From positions 32,237,466-32,301,465 of the forward strand of contig NC_134508.1 in assembly GCF_027942865.1 (NCBI RefSeq): a stretch of 64,000 bases of DNA, in the 5' to 3' direction. Position 1 is the stretch's first letter, and each line of letters starts with the position of its first letter. Below are positions 35,110-49,000 of the stretch, piece by piece. The notes beneath the pieces are model-generated. The model was given only the letters and a program-made list of their open reading frames with translations. It searched no databases and was not told the DNA's origin. Both the position numbers and the translations under genes were made by a program. Origin of the DNA: Odontesthes bonariensis. Its lineage: Eukaryota; Chordata; Actinopteri; Atheriniformes; Atherinopsidae.

Positions 35110-38100
35110 ATCTTTAGAAAAACTTCCCAACCTTTCTGAAAATAGGGTTTCTATGTTCAGCAAGATGATATCAATTGCTATGAAATACAGTTATGTTTAA
35201 AAACAACTATAATGTTATTATTCTCCTAGTATGATGAAACCGAAGAACAACACCTTCCGGCATAAAGCAATATTTTGATTGTGATTGTTTTATATGGTAC
35301 TTTATTTATGCTAACCCCCTAAGATACACAATATCAATTATAGTGTTGACAAAAATAACATTTTACACAACTTCAAAAGCTGGCGGTGACAACTAGTACT
35401 TTTGAAATATTTTCATGTCATGTCGAGTAATTCAAAGTGCCCCGTGTGGATGTGTTTATTTCATGGTGTTTTATTACCACAATGAGGCTAAAAGACTGTC
35501 ATTTGTGGTTTATATTTATTTTTAATGATTGCCAGATCCGCTGCACTCACTACTCAGTGTAGTATCACAGATGGATTTCTGTATTTAGACTTTCTTAAGA
35601 GATGTTGGAGAGAAAAAAAAGTCTTCACAAGTATTTTTTAATGATTTTGCTGCTGAGTTAGCTGCTTGAAATCACTGCAGTGAGGGAAAGCTTTGATGAT
35701 CACAGGGCAGTGTTTGAAAGTTTGTTTAGTAAACCACTGTCAAATGTGCATCGGCCTATTCATGGAAAACCTGCCACAAAGATGAAGACAAATGCTAAGA
35801 CACTGGTGTCCCATTTGGACCGTCTAAAGAGACGTCTCACAGCTTTTCCTTAATGGTTTCAAGCAGAAGTCTTTGTAAAACGGCTGCTCTCGAAAGAGTT
35901 TGATCAAGTGCTGTTTATAGACCCTAAAACAGTTTTGCTAACAGGAAGAGTTGATTAAGTGTGTGCAGTCTGACCTGATGAAAGCAACAAGTAAAAAGAA
36001 ACTTTGATCCCGGCCACCACAGAGTCACTCAAAGCATGGGGAGGAGAGTAACACAAATAGCGAATGATATGGCTTTCCAAACAACATGTCATCAAGCTGC
36101 AAGTTCATCTGAGGAGAACTGGAGGGGAGGAGGAAATAAGTTTCTCTGTGTGCCCATCCTCCCTGTGCCCGCCCACCTTTTTTCTTCATTCACCCTGTCT
36201 GTGCAGTACAGTATTCAACAATATGTTGATATCGTACACAAAAACACAAACAAAGAGCTCCATGTAGACACAACTGCACAGCAAGGAACACAAACTTAAA
36301 TGTTTCCACAGCGATTTGGTATGCAAAAAGAATGTAATCAATCAAGTAACAAGAAAAGGAATAAGCTGACTTTCTAGGAGATTTAACAAATTTGAATCGT
36401 GATATTTTTGTTGCTTTGGTGCTTTATAAATTAATCACGCAAACCAATTTGACTCGATCTAAAACCGAGAGCCTGTAATTTTACAGCACAAGTCTCTTCA
36501 TGTGTAGAACAGCAGAGGGATCTGGTTTATACTGGTTTCTGAGCAGGTCTTACCAAAAGGCAGCATTCAACAATACTTTAGAAAAGATACAGTTTGAATG
36601 TGCGACGTAACCCCCCCCCCCCATTTTATGAAAAATGTTTTTTTGTTTGTGGTTAATTAGACAAGTAAATGCTTTTCCACAGTACGGCGTACAGCGAGTG
36701 TATTTGACCCTGTGGTTGCAGATTTCGGCACCTATGTAACAACACAGTTACATTTCTGATGCTTAAGAAATGGTCTAAATACCTTTTTTTAGTATTGCGA
36801 ATTTCCTTTTGAAAACTTAGAGGAAATCATTACTTTTGATGGGGTGCACTTTAGATTTTTTTTCTGGAGCTACAGTATCTTAAGCCTTTGACTTGATGTA
36901 AGTTGCGATCTTGTTAGTTCAGAGTGCGTAACAACATTCTTAAAATTACAATTTAAGAAAAAATGACAATACATTTTTTTATATAACAGCCCTACACAAA
37001 CTTAAAAGACTTTTCACTAAAGAAATGATGTTGAAACACTTTGGTCATTATCAGATCATGTAAACACAGCACATTATTTAAACAATATCCCATTTTTCTC
37101 ATTAAAACAAAATCAGACAGAACTGATGGAGATTGCGACACTGTGTTTGGTGCAAACAAAGCAGACGTGTTCAGTGTGGAAGGTGACAGAAAAAGAAGTG
37201 TAAAAGTGCAACAGACTCGAATAAATGGAGATTTCAGTACAAAGAGGAATATCAAGGCCCAAACAGAAGCAGAATTATTAAAAAGAAATAGAAATACCTG
37301 AGGTTTTTTTTGTCAAGTTCAGGCTTTCACTCACGGACACTAAGGCTGTGGTGGCGATGGGAAAAAAAAAAAGAAAGAAAGAAAAAGGCGGGTTAGAAAA
37401 GAGACAAGAACGCATTTCCACATGTCTCCCTTTTGCCTGCAAGACGAGGGAAAGGCCGAGCAGTGTACCAGCAACCAACCCCACTCGAACAGGGGCTGGG
37501 GCTTGAGAGCAGTTTTTGGGCCATGCCCTCCTCTCTCCCTGCCCACTTTTGCCCAACTGCCAAGAGGCATAGACAGCACGGAGAAAGGGAGGCAGGAAAA
37601 GAAATCACAAAGTCACTTAATTTTGCTTTCATACTCCCGCTAAATATATATCTAATCCATGTGGAGTTGGACTTCGAGTTAAAATGAACCACCTAAACTC
37701 AAAAAGGGGAGCAGCAGTGTGAGCTGTAGATTTTGTGCCATCAAAAACACATCTTACTTGGCTAAAGGATTAGTGGCTGTGAGCAGAGAAAGAGACGGAG
37801 AGATGAGCTTGAGTAAAGAAGTCAGAAATGAGTACTTACATGCTGTCTGGTAACAAAGCCAAAAAGGTTGACAGATTTATCTACAGCTGGCCAAATAATT
37901 TAGTGCCAGATATTCCTGAGGCATTTCAGAGCAAATGAGTTAAAGGCTTCTCTCAGAGCTGTGCAGTAAAGCCTTTTGTCAGCAGTTGGCATCATTCCCA
38001 GGTACTACATGCCTCACAGTTCCCATTTTTGATTGTCACTCTGGATGTCTTTAGTTGTTCTGCGCCTGCCTGTGTTTTTATTCAGATTTGTTGCACAGCA

Positions 38101-39620
38101 GAGACGAGAACGGTCACCCCTGAGATACTGATTTAATTTGATTTTAGCTGTGAGTGGAAACCACTGTTTACTGTCAACACAACATGCAAAAAAAGTGCAG
38201 GGTGTTTACCGCAATACATCCTTGAGTAACAAACTGTGTTACAAAGCTCTGAAGCCAAAATAAGGGCAACAGTGACGGCCGATCTCTCAGAGGAAGCAAA
38301 ATAATTTTCCATGTTGATCATTCCCAAGACACGAAAATTACTCAATTAATCCGATGTTTTCTTGAAAAGAACGCCACAGACAAACATCAGTGTCTTTCTT
38401 CAGGCAATATTTGAGACAGCTTCCTGTGTGACGTCATGATTCCTTGTTTTTTAGGGTAATTAATTTTTTTTTTTTTTACATGTACTTTAAATCCTTTCTA
38501 TTCCAATGCATTCCTCGTTCCAGAAAATCTCTTCTGTCATTATTAAAGAATTGTTTTTTGAATTCACAAAGAAAGCAAGCATAGATCATTTTGTTGATAT
38601 CTCAGCCAGCTCGAAGAAGAGGAGAGATGAGGAGAGGAGCTGCAAGTTCCCATTGCAAATCTTACTGTGTGTCTTTCTCTTCCTGTTCGCGGACACTGAG
38701 CTTGTAAAACTTTCAGCTGCAAGGATTTGGGCCAGCCTCCATTGGCACAGTTTTTCAAAAGAGCACTGCCTACTTAAGGAAAAAAAGAAAAAAAATGGAG
38801 TTTCTGAAGGGAACTTTGGCATTTTGCAGTCTCTCCCGTCACCCTCTCTCTTGGGGACTCAGGGCAGTGACCATTCTCAGGACTTTCACTCTCTGCTTTC
38901 AGGGTAACTTCAGCTCGTGCCAGCTCAGTCCTGAAGGCTTAAGTTAATCTGTTATAGATCCACCGTAGTTTGGATCGCTCCGCATACTCTGGTCTCTATC
39001 ACAGCCACACAGAGAAAAGGAAATGCAAGCTGCAGCACTATTTCCTGGATACTGTGTCCTCCATTACAGATGTGTGTCAAGCTCTCACGAAGCTCAGCTC
39101 TGCTTGTGTTACAGTTCACACAAGCTTCTGGCTGCTACGCAGGTTTTTTTTTCCTTCTTTTTATTAGACTGAGTGGCTCTGGGATTCTCATCTAGCCTTC
39201 TGTGTTGCTTCCCAGTATTTTTTAACACTCCTCCAACTGTGTTATCTTTTGCAATTTTTGAAAAGAATCCTTCACAAGTATAAAACGTTCAATGACAGAA
39301 ATTGCACAAAATAGTTTCATAGTTTCTTACACACTAATTCAACCATCTGTGTTGTCAAGGGATGCTGATTTCTGGATCTTTTACCATATACATACTGAAA
39401 CTCAAAACTGTTTACTTCTGTTAACTGAACAAAAACACACTAACTTTTAACACAGCAATCTATGCAACAAAGGGGTCGAAGGCATTACAATAACACATCA
39501 GTAAACTAACTATGAACACCACATACTGAACGCTGTAAATATGATTTATAGACCACTAAAATAGTCACGTTTAGGGATGCACTGATTGCTTGGCTGGTGA
39601 CCAGACGCCAATTGCATAAA
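35110..39620. other. Gene-poor intergenic stretch
   Basis: No convincing exon. A poly(C) run lies at 36611-36622 and a GAAA-type run at about 37366-37387. The segment 37390-37600 is GC-richer and open in several frames on both strands, but none resembles a known protein. Confidence 0.4.
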
Positions 39621-39628
39621 GCTGTGTA

Positions 39629-40440
39629 TTACAGTTTTTCTCTATTGGTTTGGCTCATTTCTTGAAACAGAAATTACATTATCAAAATAACATGGACAAA
39701 TCTCCAAACCACCTCGCAATTGTTCACAACAGAATGGCATTTCTCATTGCTTTCATCAAATTGCAATTGTCTTAATACATGTGTCAATTGTTTCAGTGCA
39801 TCTCTGCAAAAGATTAAGTACAAGTAGCCTACAGTTTGTACAGTTTGCATACATTTAGCACATTTTCCAAGTGAATCGATTTTGGTGATCTCAACTTAGT
39901 TGATTCTTGGTCTAATGGTTGTTCTATCCAAAATATGTCAGCATGATTTCATTGTATAAGTCATCACATGCACAATAATCTGTTCAATTATCAAAATGGG
40001 CCAAGAACATGATCCCATCAATACCATATAGAATCTCATGTAACATTTGATAAATTCATGACAGTAATTGACAATCAGGTGAAACTAGAACTTTACTAAC
40101 GAAGAAGGAGTTTCAAGCACCTCAGGTGACCAATCAAATGGTAGGCATAGTTAGTTACCTGACAGATGCTGTCCATGATTGTGAGTGCTGCCTAACATGT
40201 AGGCCTATATAAAGAGCTTGACCAGGACCAATTTCTGAACATGGAGGCACCAGGCCAAGCAAATGAACAAGGGCAAGTTCCTGCTCGAGGAAGAGGAAGA
40301 AGAAGAAGAAGAAGAGGAGGAGTGAGGATGCATGGTGGTGGAGTAGGGGGAAGAGGCCGAGGAGCACGAAGACACCGTGCTGTCCCAGATGAAATTCGGG
40401 CCACAATTATAGATCATCCATAGCCACATAATTTTGCTTG
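39629..40440 (+). mobile_element. Internally deleted Tc1/mariner-superfamily element with transposase N-terminus
   Basis: A left end is suggested by 'tacagtttttctctattggt' after TA at about 39629. A frame at 40241-40423 starts MEAPGQANEQGQVPARGRGR, has Arg-rich and Gly-rich stretches, and continues HRAVPDEIRATIIDH before stopping. This is the start of a fish transposase in which DEIRATIIDH normally leads into the helix-turn-helix (HGL-MREAGLRVQPN). Here the frame goes straight to a stop and what looks like 3' flanking sequence, so the core is deleted. The right end was not located; related sequence may run to about 41030. Confidence 0.6.
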
Positions 40441-40786
40441 TTTTTTTGTTTGTGTTAAATATTACAGTATATGTGTGCTATGTATATTTTTCTTTTCCTT
40501 CTACAATACTATACAGTATGGAAGTTACGTACGTCACAGTATTTGTGTGAATAAAAATGGTTGGTATGAGTGTATTGTGTGTGCTTTGAGGCTACTCTTA
40601 CTGTGAAACTTTTTTCCTTCAGTTTTATACACTATTGTATTCTGTTACGTAGTCCTATGCCATAGTGACAAAACATCTAAACATTTTGACTTGTAGTGCT
40701 CACATAATGCCAAAAAGACAATGCATTTTGGGGGCACTGACTATTTGAATGAGAAAGAAACTTCATTTTGACACATGGGTGAACTG

Positions 40787-40817
40787 TGACCAATCAAATT
40801 ACAAATTTGATTGGTCA
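40787..40817. repeat. Perfect 14-bp inverted repeat
   Basis: TGACCAATCAAATT (40787-40800) and AATTTGATTGGTCA (40804-40817) are exact reverse complements around a 3-base loop. The same TGACCAATCAAAT also occurs once more at about 40127, inside the neighbouring transposon remnant. Confidence 0.85.
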
Positions 40818-41549
40818 GATAGCCAAACAAGATATCATCAGTTGTTAGCTGTTCAGTTAGAGTATCACTGTGTATTGATTCCCCTCCAATTTCTGTCTTT
40901 CTTGTGAGGGAAAGCAATATGCTAGATGTTTTACAGTCATAATGTGATCCATTATTCTGTAGCTCAGAAGATTTTATAATAAAGAGAAAGATACCAGACA
41001 AGCTTGTGGGTGAGGGAGTGTTCTCAATTAGCTTTCAATTAGATTTTGCATATTGCTGCTTGAGCCTTCGGGGCAAAACTTTGTTTCGCCTTTGTTTCTT
41101 TTCCTAACCCTAACCCAACAAGACAACTTTGGTGGTCCAAAGAGAAGCACATGCGTGCAAATAAAAATATAACATTCTATTCAGGATAAATGAAACTTGA
41201 TGTTTAAGCTACTGAGACACCAGCTTACATTTGTAATGCAAGTTCGTGGAAGCCAAGACTGTCACACCAGACACCAGTCAGAGGGCCTCGTGCTTATCGG
41301 CAACCAGAATGATTTGATAAACTGAAATTAGACCTTTATTGTATTTAAGAACTATAAACAAACCTACAAGATGATGTCAGCAACACACTCAAAAAAAGGT
41401 TTGGAGGCATAATGTAACAGTTGTGTTACATCATTTCTCCTTTTTTTCATAGATACAGATCATTGATCATTCAATGTCTTGTTAGTGTGGCATGAAGCCT
41501 GGCTTTATCCTGCTGAAATAACCACTGACCTCTTGATAGAAGCACAATA

Positions 41550-42060
41550 TATGTAGTAAGAAAATTTCATTTCTGTTCTGATGATGTGAAAGTAAGCTTG
41601 TTTCATGCCTACTGTACTCCTATGTATGCAGCCCCATTATGGGTCAGCTACAAAAAAGAGACCCTGCGTAAACTCCAAGTAGCATATAATGACTGCCTGA
41701 GGATATTGCTGAAAAAGCCTAGGAGTTGCAGTGCTAGTAAACTATTTTGTGACTCAGGACTAAGTACTTTACAGGCTCTCTTAAGGAACCTAATGTTTAA
41801 GTTCAAGTGTCGTCTGGATAAGTCTCAAAACTGTATTATAAGGATTCTCACAAGCCCCAGATGCAGCTCTGTCAGATATCAATCCTATATGTGGAAACAT
41901 TGGTATGGCTGCCTTTTAAGACTGTCATGACTGATTGTATGTTTGTACATACATCATTGCTTGTCTTTTTTTTCCCCTCTTCTCTCTTCTTTTACTGCCT
42001 ATTTTTTATGTATATGTTGTATGTCCTCCTATTGGGCCTAGAGCCTGTAATAAAGTTTAT
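41550..42060 (+). mobile_element. 3' fragment of a non-LTR retrotransposon
   Basis: The frame reads FHFCSDDVKVSLFHAYCTPM, APLWVSYKKETLRKLQVAYN, DCLRILLKKPRSCSASKLF and LRNLMFKFKCRLDKSQN to a stop at 41930. It is the C-terminal tail of a fish LINE polyprotein in which this YCTPxYxAxLW and VAYNDxLR layout is common. A short 3' untranslated stretch with 'attgggcctagagcctgtaa' and AATAAAG follows. The clade is not resolved. About 115 codons are intact; the remainder of the element is missing. Confidence 0.7.
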
Positions 42061-42081
42061 ATATATGTCTCTCAAAATTCC

Positions 42082-42117
42082 AATATACTTAACACCTCTG
42101 GCAGGGTTAAGTATATT
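42082..42117. repeat. Perfect 12-bp inverted repeat
   Basis: AATATACTTAAC (42082-42093) and GTTAAGTATATT (42106-42117) are exact reverse complements around a 12-base loop, at the junction between the LINE fragment and the transposon tail that follows. Confidence 0.85.
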
Positions 42118-42162
42118 ACTATTACTTGTATTCTATAAACGTCTCAGTTTTTCTTTGCTTCT

Positions 42163-42345
42163 TTCCCAACTTTTTTTGAGAGTGTTGCTGGTTTCAAAAT
42201 GTTGATCTGTTTGAATACGATGACGTTAGTCCGTGAATGCACGGACGAGTATCATTTTCATTTTTCTCGTGTCTATTGAATAAAGATTCGATCAATTTGG
42301 CAAATTACAAATTAAATTTGTTTTTGGTCACTATAACAAAACATA
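42163..42345 (+). repeat. Tail of a Tc1-like element
   Basis: 'cccaactttttttgagagtg', 'ttgctgg' and 'gaataaagattcgatcaatt' followed by 'ggcaaattacaaat' parallel the end of the Tc1-like copy at about 34970-35105 (ttttgagtgtgct, aataaagattca, aacaaattacagat). Only the 3' end is present. Confidence 0.55.
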
Positions 42346-42349
42346 TAAT

Positions 42350-44240
42350 CCAAACAGTAGAGTTTATCAGTTTTGTTAATATCAAATAATATGTCCAAAC
42401 CAGCTTCTGAGGATTAATATAAAACATCAAACTTGTTGCATCTTTGTAAAAAGTTTTATGTTATTTAATAGTATAGTGTGGAGTCTGAACATGGATTTTA
42501 ATTTTTAGTTTAATTATGCAGGGTCAATTTGTGAGTTTTATTAAACTGAATGTACAAAGCATGTAACGATTTTCTTTCTGTTTTTAACCTCCCATTGTTT
42601 TCTTTTGTACCCTTACTCTTATCTTGTATGTTACTTCCTTTGGGGAAATGTTCTTTTCACCCACGTTTTTCCTTTTACGTATGCTTCCTGAGATTTATGC
42701 CCTCTCTGAGTTGATGATTCACACACAGCTTTACAGTGCCACCAGGATCCCGTCCTCACCAACATGCAGTTTTTGTTCTAAACCCTTTGGCGAGCTAAAA
42801 TATCGCCATCATAACCCTCCTCAAACACAGGTCACTGCCAATGAAGTTTCTATCTTTATGTATTTACCATCATTCTTCCTGGCTTTGTGTTTGCACAACT
42901 GCTTTGAAAGGTCCCCATCTCATCATAACTTTGATGGATGTGTTTTCATTTCATTCAGGCTTGTTGTTACAGTTGTTGGTGTAGTAAGAGCTGGTTTTAC
43001 AGCCGCTCTGGTAAACTCTGTTCTGCTGGTTTTCATTGCTACAACAATGTTTACCGTCTTGCTCTGAGTAATAAAACATAAATGACATGAAAACAGACTG
43101 AAGACGCACCGTGGTTTCTGTCTCTTTAAGATCACGATGGCTTCACTGCGGCTCCCTTGAGGTCACTGGCCTTCCTTAGGCTGCCTGCCAACTGCCATGT
43201 TACTGTCAAGCATAAGCAGAAATGCCAACAAAGCCATTAGTCTGGACTGCATGAACAGAACGGCAATGCAGATAAAACAGAGTCTGGTCTTATAGAACTA
43301 CAAAACACATTTTCTGTCTTTATTTCCCATCACGTGTTCTTGCTCACTGCAGCTGTGATTACTTCACTCCTCTGTGAGCTCTCAGGTTCAATCTCCAACA
43401 GATTGAACCTGGGCAGGATAAGGAAGCACATTGTCCTGTTTAATGAACAAATGTGCATTGTTGTTGTGATACACATCTTCCATTGTAGTTGAGGTTTATT
43501 CTGTCATTTTATGAAGCATATAAGGATGAATTATGTCACCGTATCTCCATGTGCCCCCTGGTGCCTTACAGCTGTCTCACACATTTTTTTTTGTCTCCTC
43601 AGGTACAGCAGCATCTGGTGGCCGACTGCAGAAATCACACTTTCTTTATGATAGTCTTACAACTTTTTGGACTTATAATGATAAAGTAAACAAATGCAAA
43701 GGACTAAATGGACTTCCCTGCATGACCCTTCTTTATACTCACACTGCTGCACTGTGTTTTATATAGTCAACAAAAGCATTTTACACATATTTATGTGAGG
43801 TCTTTTGCTCTTTTACTCCACTTCCTGTTGGGATTTAAACTAAAGGACTTCAAGATGTTGTTTATTACTCTCTTAGATTCTGGTGTCATGATACAAATAG
43901 ACAGATCTGACACCTGAACTAAAACTACACACTGTAGTTTGACATGAATTGTTTTATTTTTTCATTTAAATTTAACTAAAATGTATTTCTTTTAGAGTCC
44001 TACAGTTATGTTATGTAGAGAGAGAAAAACTAGAAATACTCACATATGGTGAACACCTGATTAGAGTAATCCCAGATGAAGGGTTAGAGCATCCTGGTTG
44101 TTTGGTGGTGGATGGGGGAACTTGTTGCTTTGTTTAAAATCCTCTTAGAAGTTAGGTCATGTGACTCCCTCTCATGTGAGCTTCAGGGTTTCTGTGGAGC
44201 CAAGTGGGCACTTGCTAGCTTGATAGAGACAATCACACTG
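42350..44240. other. Intergenic stretch, no gene seen
   Basis: A 147-codon open frame at 42624-43067 has no recognisable domain. Nothing else was identified. Confidence 0.35.
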
Positions 44241-44241
44241 C

Positions 44242-44341
<100 letters not shown>

Positions 44342-44400
44342 GTATGCCAACACTGCCACCTAGGAATTTTCTCAGCAAAAAAATTTTTCTTTCAAACTCT

Positions 44401-44436
44401 TATATATATATATACATATATATATATATGTGTGTA

Positions 44437-44475
<39 letters not shown>
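44401..44475. repeat. (TA)n microsatellite
   Basis: Alternating TA with a few CA and TG units, 60 bases after the GATA array. Confidence 0.95.
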
Positions 44476-45424
44476 TATGCCCTCCATTAATCCTACATGA
44501 AGCTTTGTGGTTTTCTGAATGGGTATAAGTACTTTACCGCACCCTCTTTCCGCTGGGAAGCTTTTTGTCTTGCTGTCATGCAGACCTGCTTATGCTCAGT
44601 TCCCAAATCTTACATGACCTGTTGAAATAAGAATAACGTCTCACACAGCTGAAGTTTCTGTCTATGGCCGCTTGTGACATTTGTTTACATTATCTTCAAA
44701 TATATGAGGTTTAGAACATTAATATACAACAATCTGAGTGTAGCAGTCCTTATCAGAGAACAAAGCAACTCTCCTTCTGAATTTTGTAATCCCTCTCTGT
44801 TATATGTTGTGGCTGCTCATGCAGAGCAGGAGAGCCTCCAGATTTTCCTCCTTCAAATAAACCATGGTCTCAGACATGGGGCCCACTTGCTTTCCTCTGA
44901 TGACAGTCAGGCAGAGTTTTTAGGCTTCGAGTGTAACGGATATGAGACCCGAGACTTCCTGTTCTGTGCACTAGTCGTTTTTTTAATTATGTTTATAAAA
45001 GCTGAATTGCAGTAAGATGATAGCTCGTGGTTTGGAGAATGTATTTTGGCCAAGTCGTTTGAAGTATATTGCACTTTCTAAGCAAAAAGTCCACAAATTT
45101 GGTTTTTCAGTCTTTTTTTTTTTTTTTTTACTGACTTTGGCTATTTTACTCTTCTAATATATTAGATTATATATATATTGATCTTTTTCTGGTTGGCTCT
45201 GGGAAATATTTTTAGTCATTGTTGCAGCAGCTATTTTTCAGATCACACATGTAAAACCAAGTGATTTAGATAACAAAATAACAGTCTGACCTCTGTAGTT
45301 TACAAGGAAGGTTTTGTTGAAATGATCACATTTATTTTTCAATGTTTGTGCTGCAGGACACACGAGGATATTGATTCGACTTCTTGTTTTGTCCGACAGT
45401 TGTAGGCCTAGGTAGAGCTGAATG

Positions 45425-45540
45425 GCAAGGCAAGGCAAGGCAATTTCATTTAAAGAGCACAATTCATACACAAGGCAATTCAAAGTGCTTCACAGCTACA
45501 TAAAAAACACAAGAAGGCAATAAAATCATTAAAAAATAAT
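45425..45540 (-). repeat. L2-type LINE 3' tail, minus orientation
   Basis: 'aaggcaaggcaaggcaattt' then 'gagcacaattcatacacaag' and 'caattcaaagtgcttcacag' is the reverse complement of a TTGCC-tailed fish L2 family, like the tail at 27160-27225. An A-rich stretch follows to about 45640. Confidence 0.65.
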
Positions 45541-46079
45541 AATAATAAAAAAAAAAATAAAGATAAAAAATAAAGATAAAAAGAAAATTTAAAAACCCAT
45601 TAAAAATAATCATTAATTAATTAATTTAAAAGTGAAGAGCGCAGATAAAATACTTTCAGGTGTCATATGCACAGCTAAATAGAAATTAATGATATTCAGT
45701 ATATTTTTGAAACTGTGAGCATATGTGCTGTTGGCTGCTGGACCCATACAGTTTAGTGGATGAAATGTAAGCAACTCAGAAGAGCTGGAACTCTTATGAG
45801 TACCCTGTACTCAAAACTTTGAAAATGAGTTGCCTGAAAGATGACCAGCTATGATAAACGAGTGTTGTCCCTCCTCCCAAGGCTCCCTTGGTTTCTCCCG
45901 TTGACGTGTTTCTGCAGAGCAGATGGCTTTACACATAAATCCTATTACCAACTTTCTGCTGATGGAGACGCAGTGAGTACAGGGCTTTCTCATTCTTTCA
46001 TCATCTCCCTTGAGAGCCCAGCTTTTTTAAAATTTCTACTTTTCTTTGAAAAGTAGCATCTGAATTTGGAGGATACACC

Positions 46080-49000
46080 ATGTCTGCAGAGAAGGTAAAG
46101 GAAGGTTGGGATTTTGTGGACATTTTATTCGCTTTTATTCTCTAAAAAATGTGTTTTCATTGATTATTTAACTGCTTGTATTTGACATAAAATTGTACTT
46201 CAAGAGTTGAACCTATGAGATCCCACAAATTACAAGAGAAACTTTTTGCTGTTTGCATAACATTATCATCTGTTGGGACTATCCATGCAAAGTTTGGAGT
46301 GGGAGCTCTGGGCATTTGTGAGGCCTCTTTGGTCTCTGAATTTCTGTTTGATGTGAAATACCTAAACTTGGTAGCATTGAACTTAAGGCATTTGGGGCAA
46401 TGGCTATGTAGAAATGAATTGTTGGTCCATGTCTGTGGTCACTGCCCTATGCCTATATGAGAGGAAAACCACTGAAGGGATGGGTTACCCACCAGGGATA
46501 ATGTTTGTGCATGACTTAAAACCTTGAAATCATCCATGCTGGCACAATATACCCTTGTACTTGGCTCTAATTTGCACTTCAACGTTTTAGAGCTCATCTG
46601 CTTAACAATACAGCCCCAAAACTATGCACAAGTAGCTTAAGGCAGTCACAAAACCTGCCTATTGCAGTGACATCCAGACGAAATGCAGCAGCAAAAGTTT
46701 TCCCGTTGTTATGTCTTTTTTTTCTACGTATTTACTTTAAGATTCTGTTTTTATTGTTATCATCATACAAGTCAACATGGAATCAACCGGAATCAACCTT
46801 TTTATCTTCACATACAAGCAGATATGGCCCGAGATCATATTGGATAATAGTTCCATCAGTCTGTTGGAGTAAATCTAACTATTCTTAATGAATTGCAACA
46901 ATTAAGTAATGCACTGTGTATATCAGCTTACAAAGTGATTTCAACAGGAGCTTCTCAAGTGTATTTTTTTTTAATGAATCCATTTATCAGGGTAATAACC
47001 AACCATTTAAAACGTTATATGTCAGAGACAAGATAGAAAAGTATTTTTTCATTATTATCATTATGGCCATTTAAATAATCATCTAAGCAAACTCTTGACA
47101 GCTCATTAGAATAGGACATTGTTCAACTACATTAGAAGTCCCGTTACTCTGAGTTTGGATTTTCTGTGGACACAAATAGGTGACCATGGATCCAGGATCT
47201 GCATCTAATAGGATTACCTCCACTGTTTCCGCCGGCTGCAATCACACTCACCTCGTTCCCTGTGACTTGGACGGCGACATTTTGTTTTTGTGCAAAGATT
47301 TAGCTGTCATAGAAATCTCACTTATGAGCTGTTTAGTGAAAGCACGAGGGTTCTGTTTTTTCTGATGTCCAGGTATTTGACAGATTTTGGAAAAATCCTT
47401 ATATTCTGAAAATATCACATCAGCAAGTTCTTGTAAGAACATATTGTTGGACGTTGTCTAAAGATGATATTGAGAGGACTAAGGGTCGTGGGTTCAGGGA
47501 CCCCTTTGGACTTTACCTTAAGCCTGTGTCTACACTCACTCTGACAGAAGCTTATGTTGTAAACCATAAATCTAGAGTGACAAGTGGATACATTGTTAAG
47601 AACTGAATGAACACAAAATGTTATATTGATATTATTTTACATATTTATATTATAATTAAACTTTAAGTAAATGTATCTTAAACATTTTCCTTTCATTTCC
47701 AACACCTTTTAGCTCCTTTTTTGTAAGCTTTCAGGATTCTAAGCAGGTGTTATTGTTACTTAAAGCGTGAGATTATGTCTTCCATCACAAGTAAAGGTAA
47801 AACTAAGACTTGGGTGTGTTCACTTTGATGTTTTTATTTTAAGTTTCCTTCTTGGTACTCATTGGTTGGCCAACAAAGAAACTTACATAAACTGGTTACA
47901 AAACCTGTTAGCTTGTTGTTTTTGGAAGTGTGAGCGTGTTACAGTGTGGTATTATCAAACATAGTGAAGCATTATTCACTTCTAGAGGGCAGAAATCTAT
48001 GTGCATCACATCCTTGTATGTGCTCGCATCAACATGCAGCTTTGTCGCGTGACTGTGTTTTTACAGAATAGATCAAATTATTCTGGATTATCTAATCTGG
48101 ATTATTTAATCACAATTGGAGAATTAGTATATTAATCATTTTAAAATGGTAGAAATAGTGATGATATTATTTCTCTCTATCTTCCTTTTATTCTCCTCCT
48201 GCCGCTCGCTTTCCTTCATTTCTGACTTTGTAATGGTGAGTTATTGATACTGTTTTGAATACATTTTTCAAGATATTTAATCTGTTTTAGCTTTGATTCC
48301 ACACAGTTATTGTCATCTCAGTGCTCGTGTTTTTTCTTTACAAATCCATAAATCAAACTATAATTTCTGTTTCATCTTAAAAGAAAATCCATCGAAGCCA
48401 AAAAAGAAGAAGGAGCAAGCTAACGGCACAACTGAGGCCAAGTTGAATGGAACTGAGGCCAAACCCAAAAAGACAAAAACCAAGAAAAGTGAAGATGTAG
48501 TTGAAGAGGACAGTTCAACTACCCAAAGTAAGGCATTTGTAGAAGCCCCCCCCCAAAAAAAAAGGAGATGACAAATTATGATATTTTGAATGTTTCTCTT
48601 GACTTTACTACTTGTACTGTTATCTAACACAGTGTTACTTCTGTCCTTCAATGTCAACATTATAGATGGAAAGAAGGTAAAGAAAAAGAAACCAGAAAAA
48701 GACAAAGGAGAACCGGAAAAGGAAAAAGAAAAAGAAAAAGAAAAAGAGCCAAAAAAGAAAGCCAAAAGTGCTCCAAAAAAGAAGAAAGGTGAGTCTTTAA
48801 TCTCAATACTACCCCCAAACAAAACCCAAAAATATCCATTTATAGTATACGATATGAATATGTTATACTTTACTTCAGGTTCAGACTCAGATGATGACAA
48901 TGATAACGACGAAGAGGATACCCCTAAAAAGAAAACAAAGAAAAAAACAACAAAGGATAGCTCTCTATCTGCAAGTTCAGCCAAAGAGAAAAAATCTAAA

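Noticed and set aside
37278-37692. Overlapping open frames in several phases on both strands
   Set aside because: Due to a locally GC-richer segment poor in stop codons; no frame shows protein-like features.
38506-38907. 133-codon open frame on the plus strand
   Set aside because: No recognisable domain; includes translated poly(A)/poly(G) runs; no gene signals nearby.
42624-43067. 147-codon open frame on the plus strand
   Set aside because: Composition is that of translated AT/pyrimidine-rich DNA; no domain, splice context or promoter was found.
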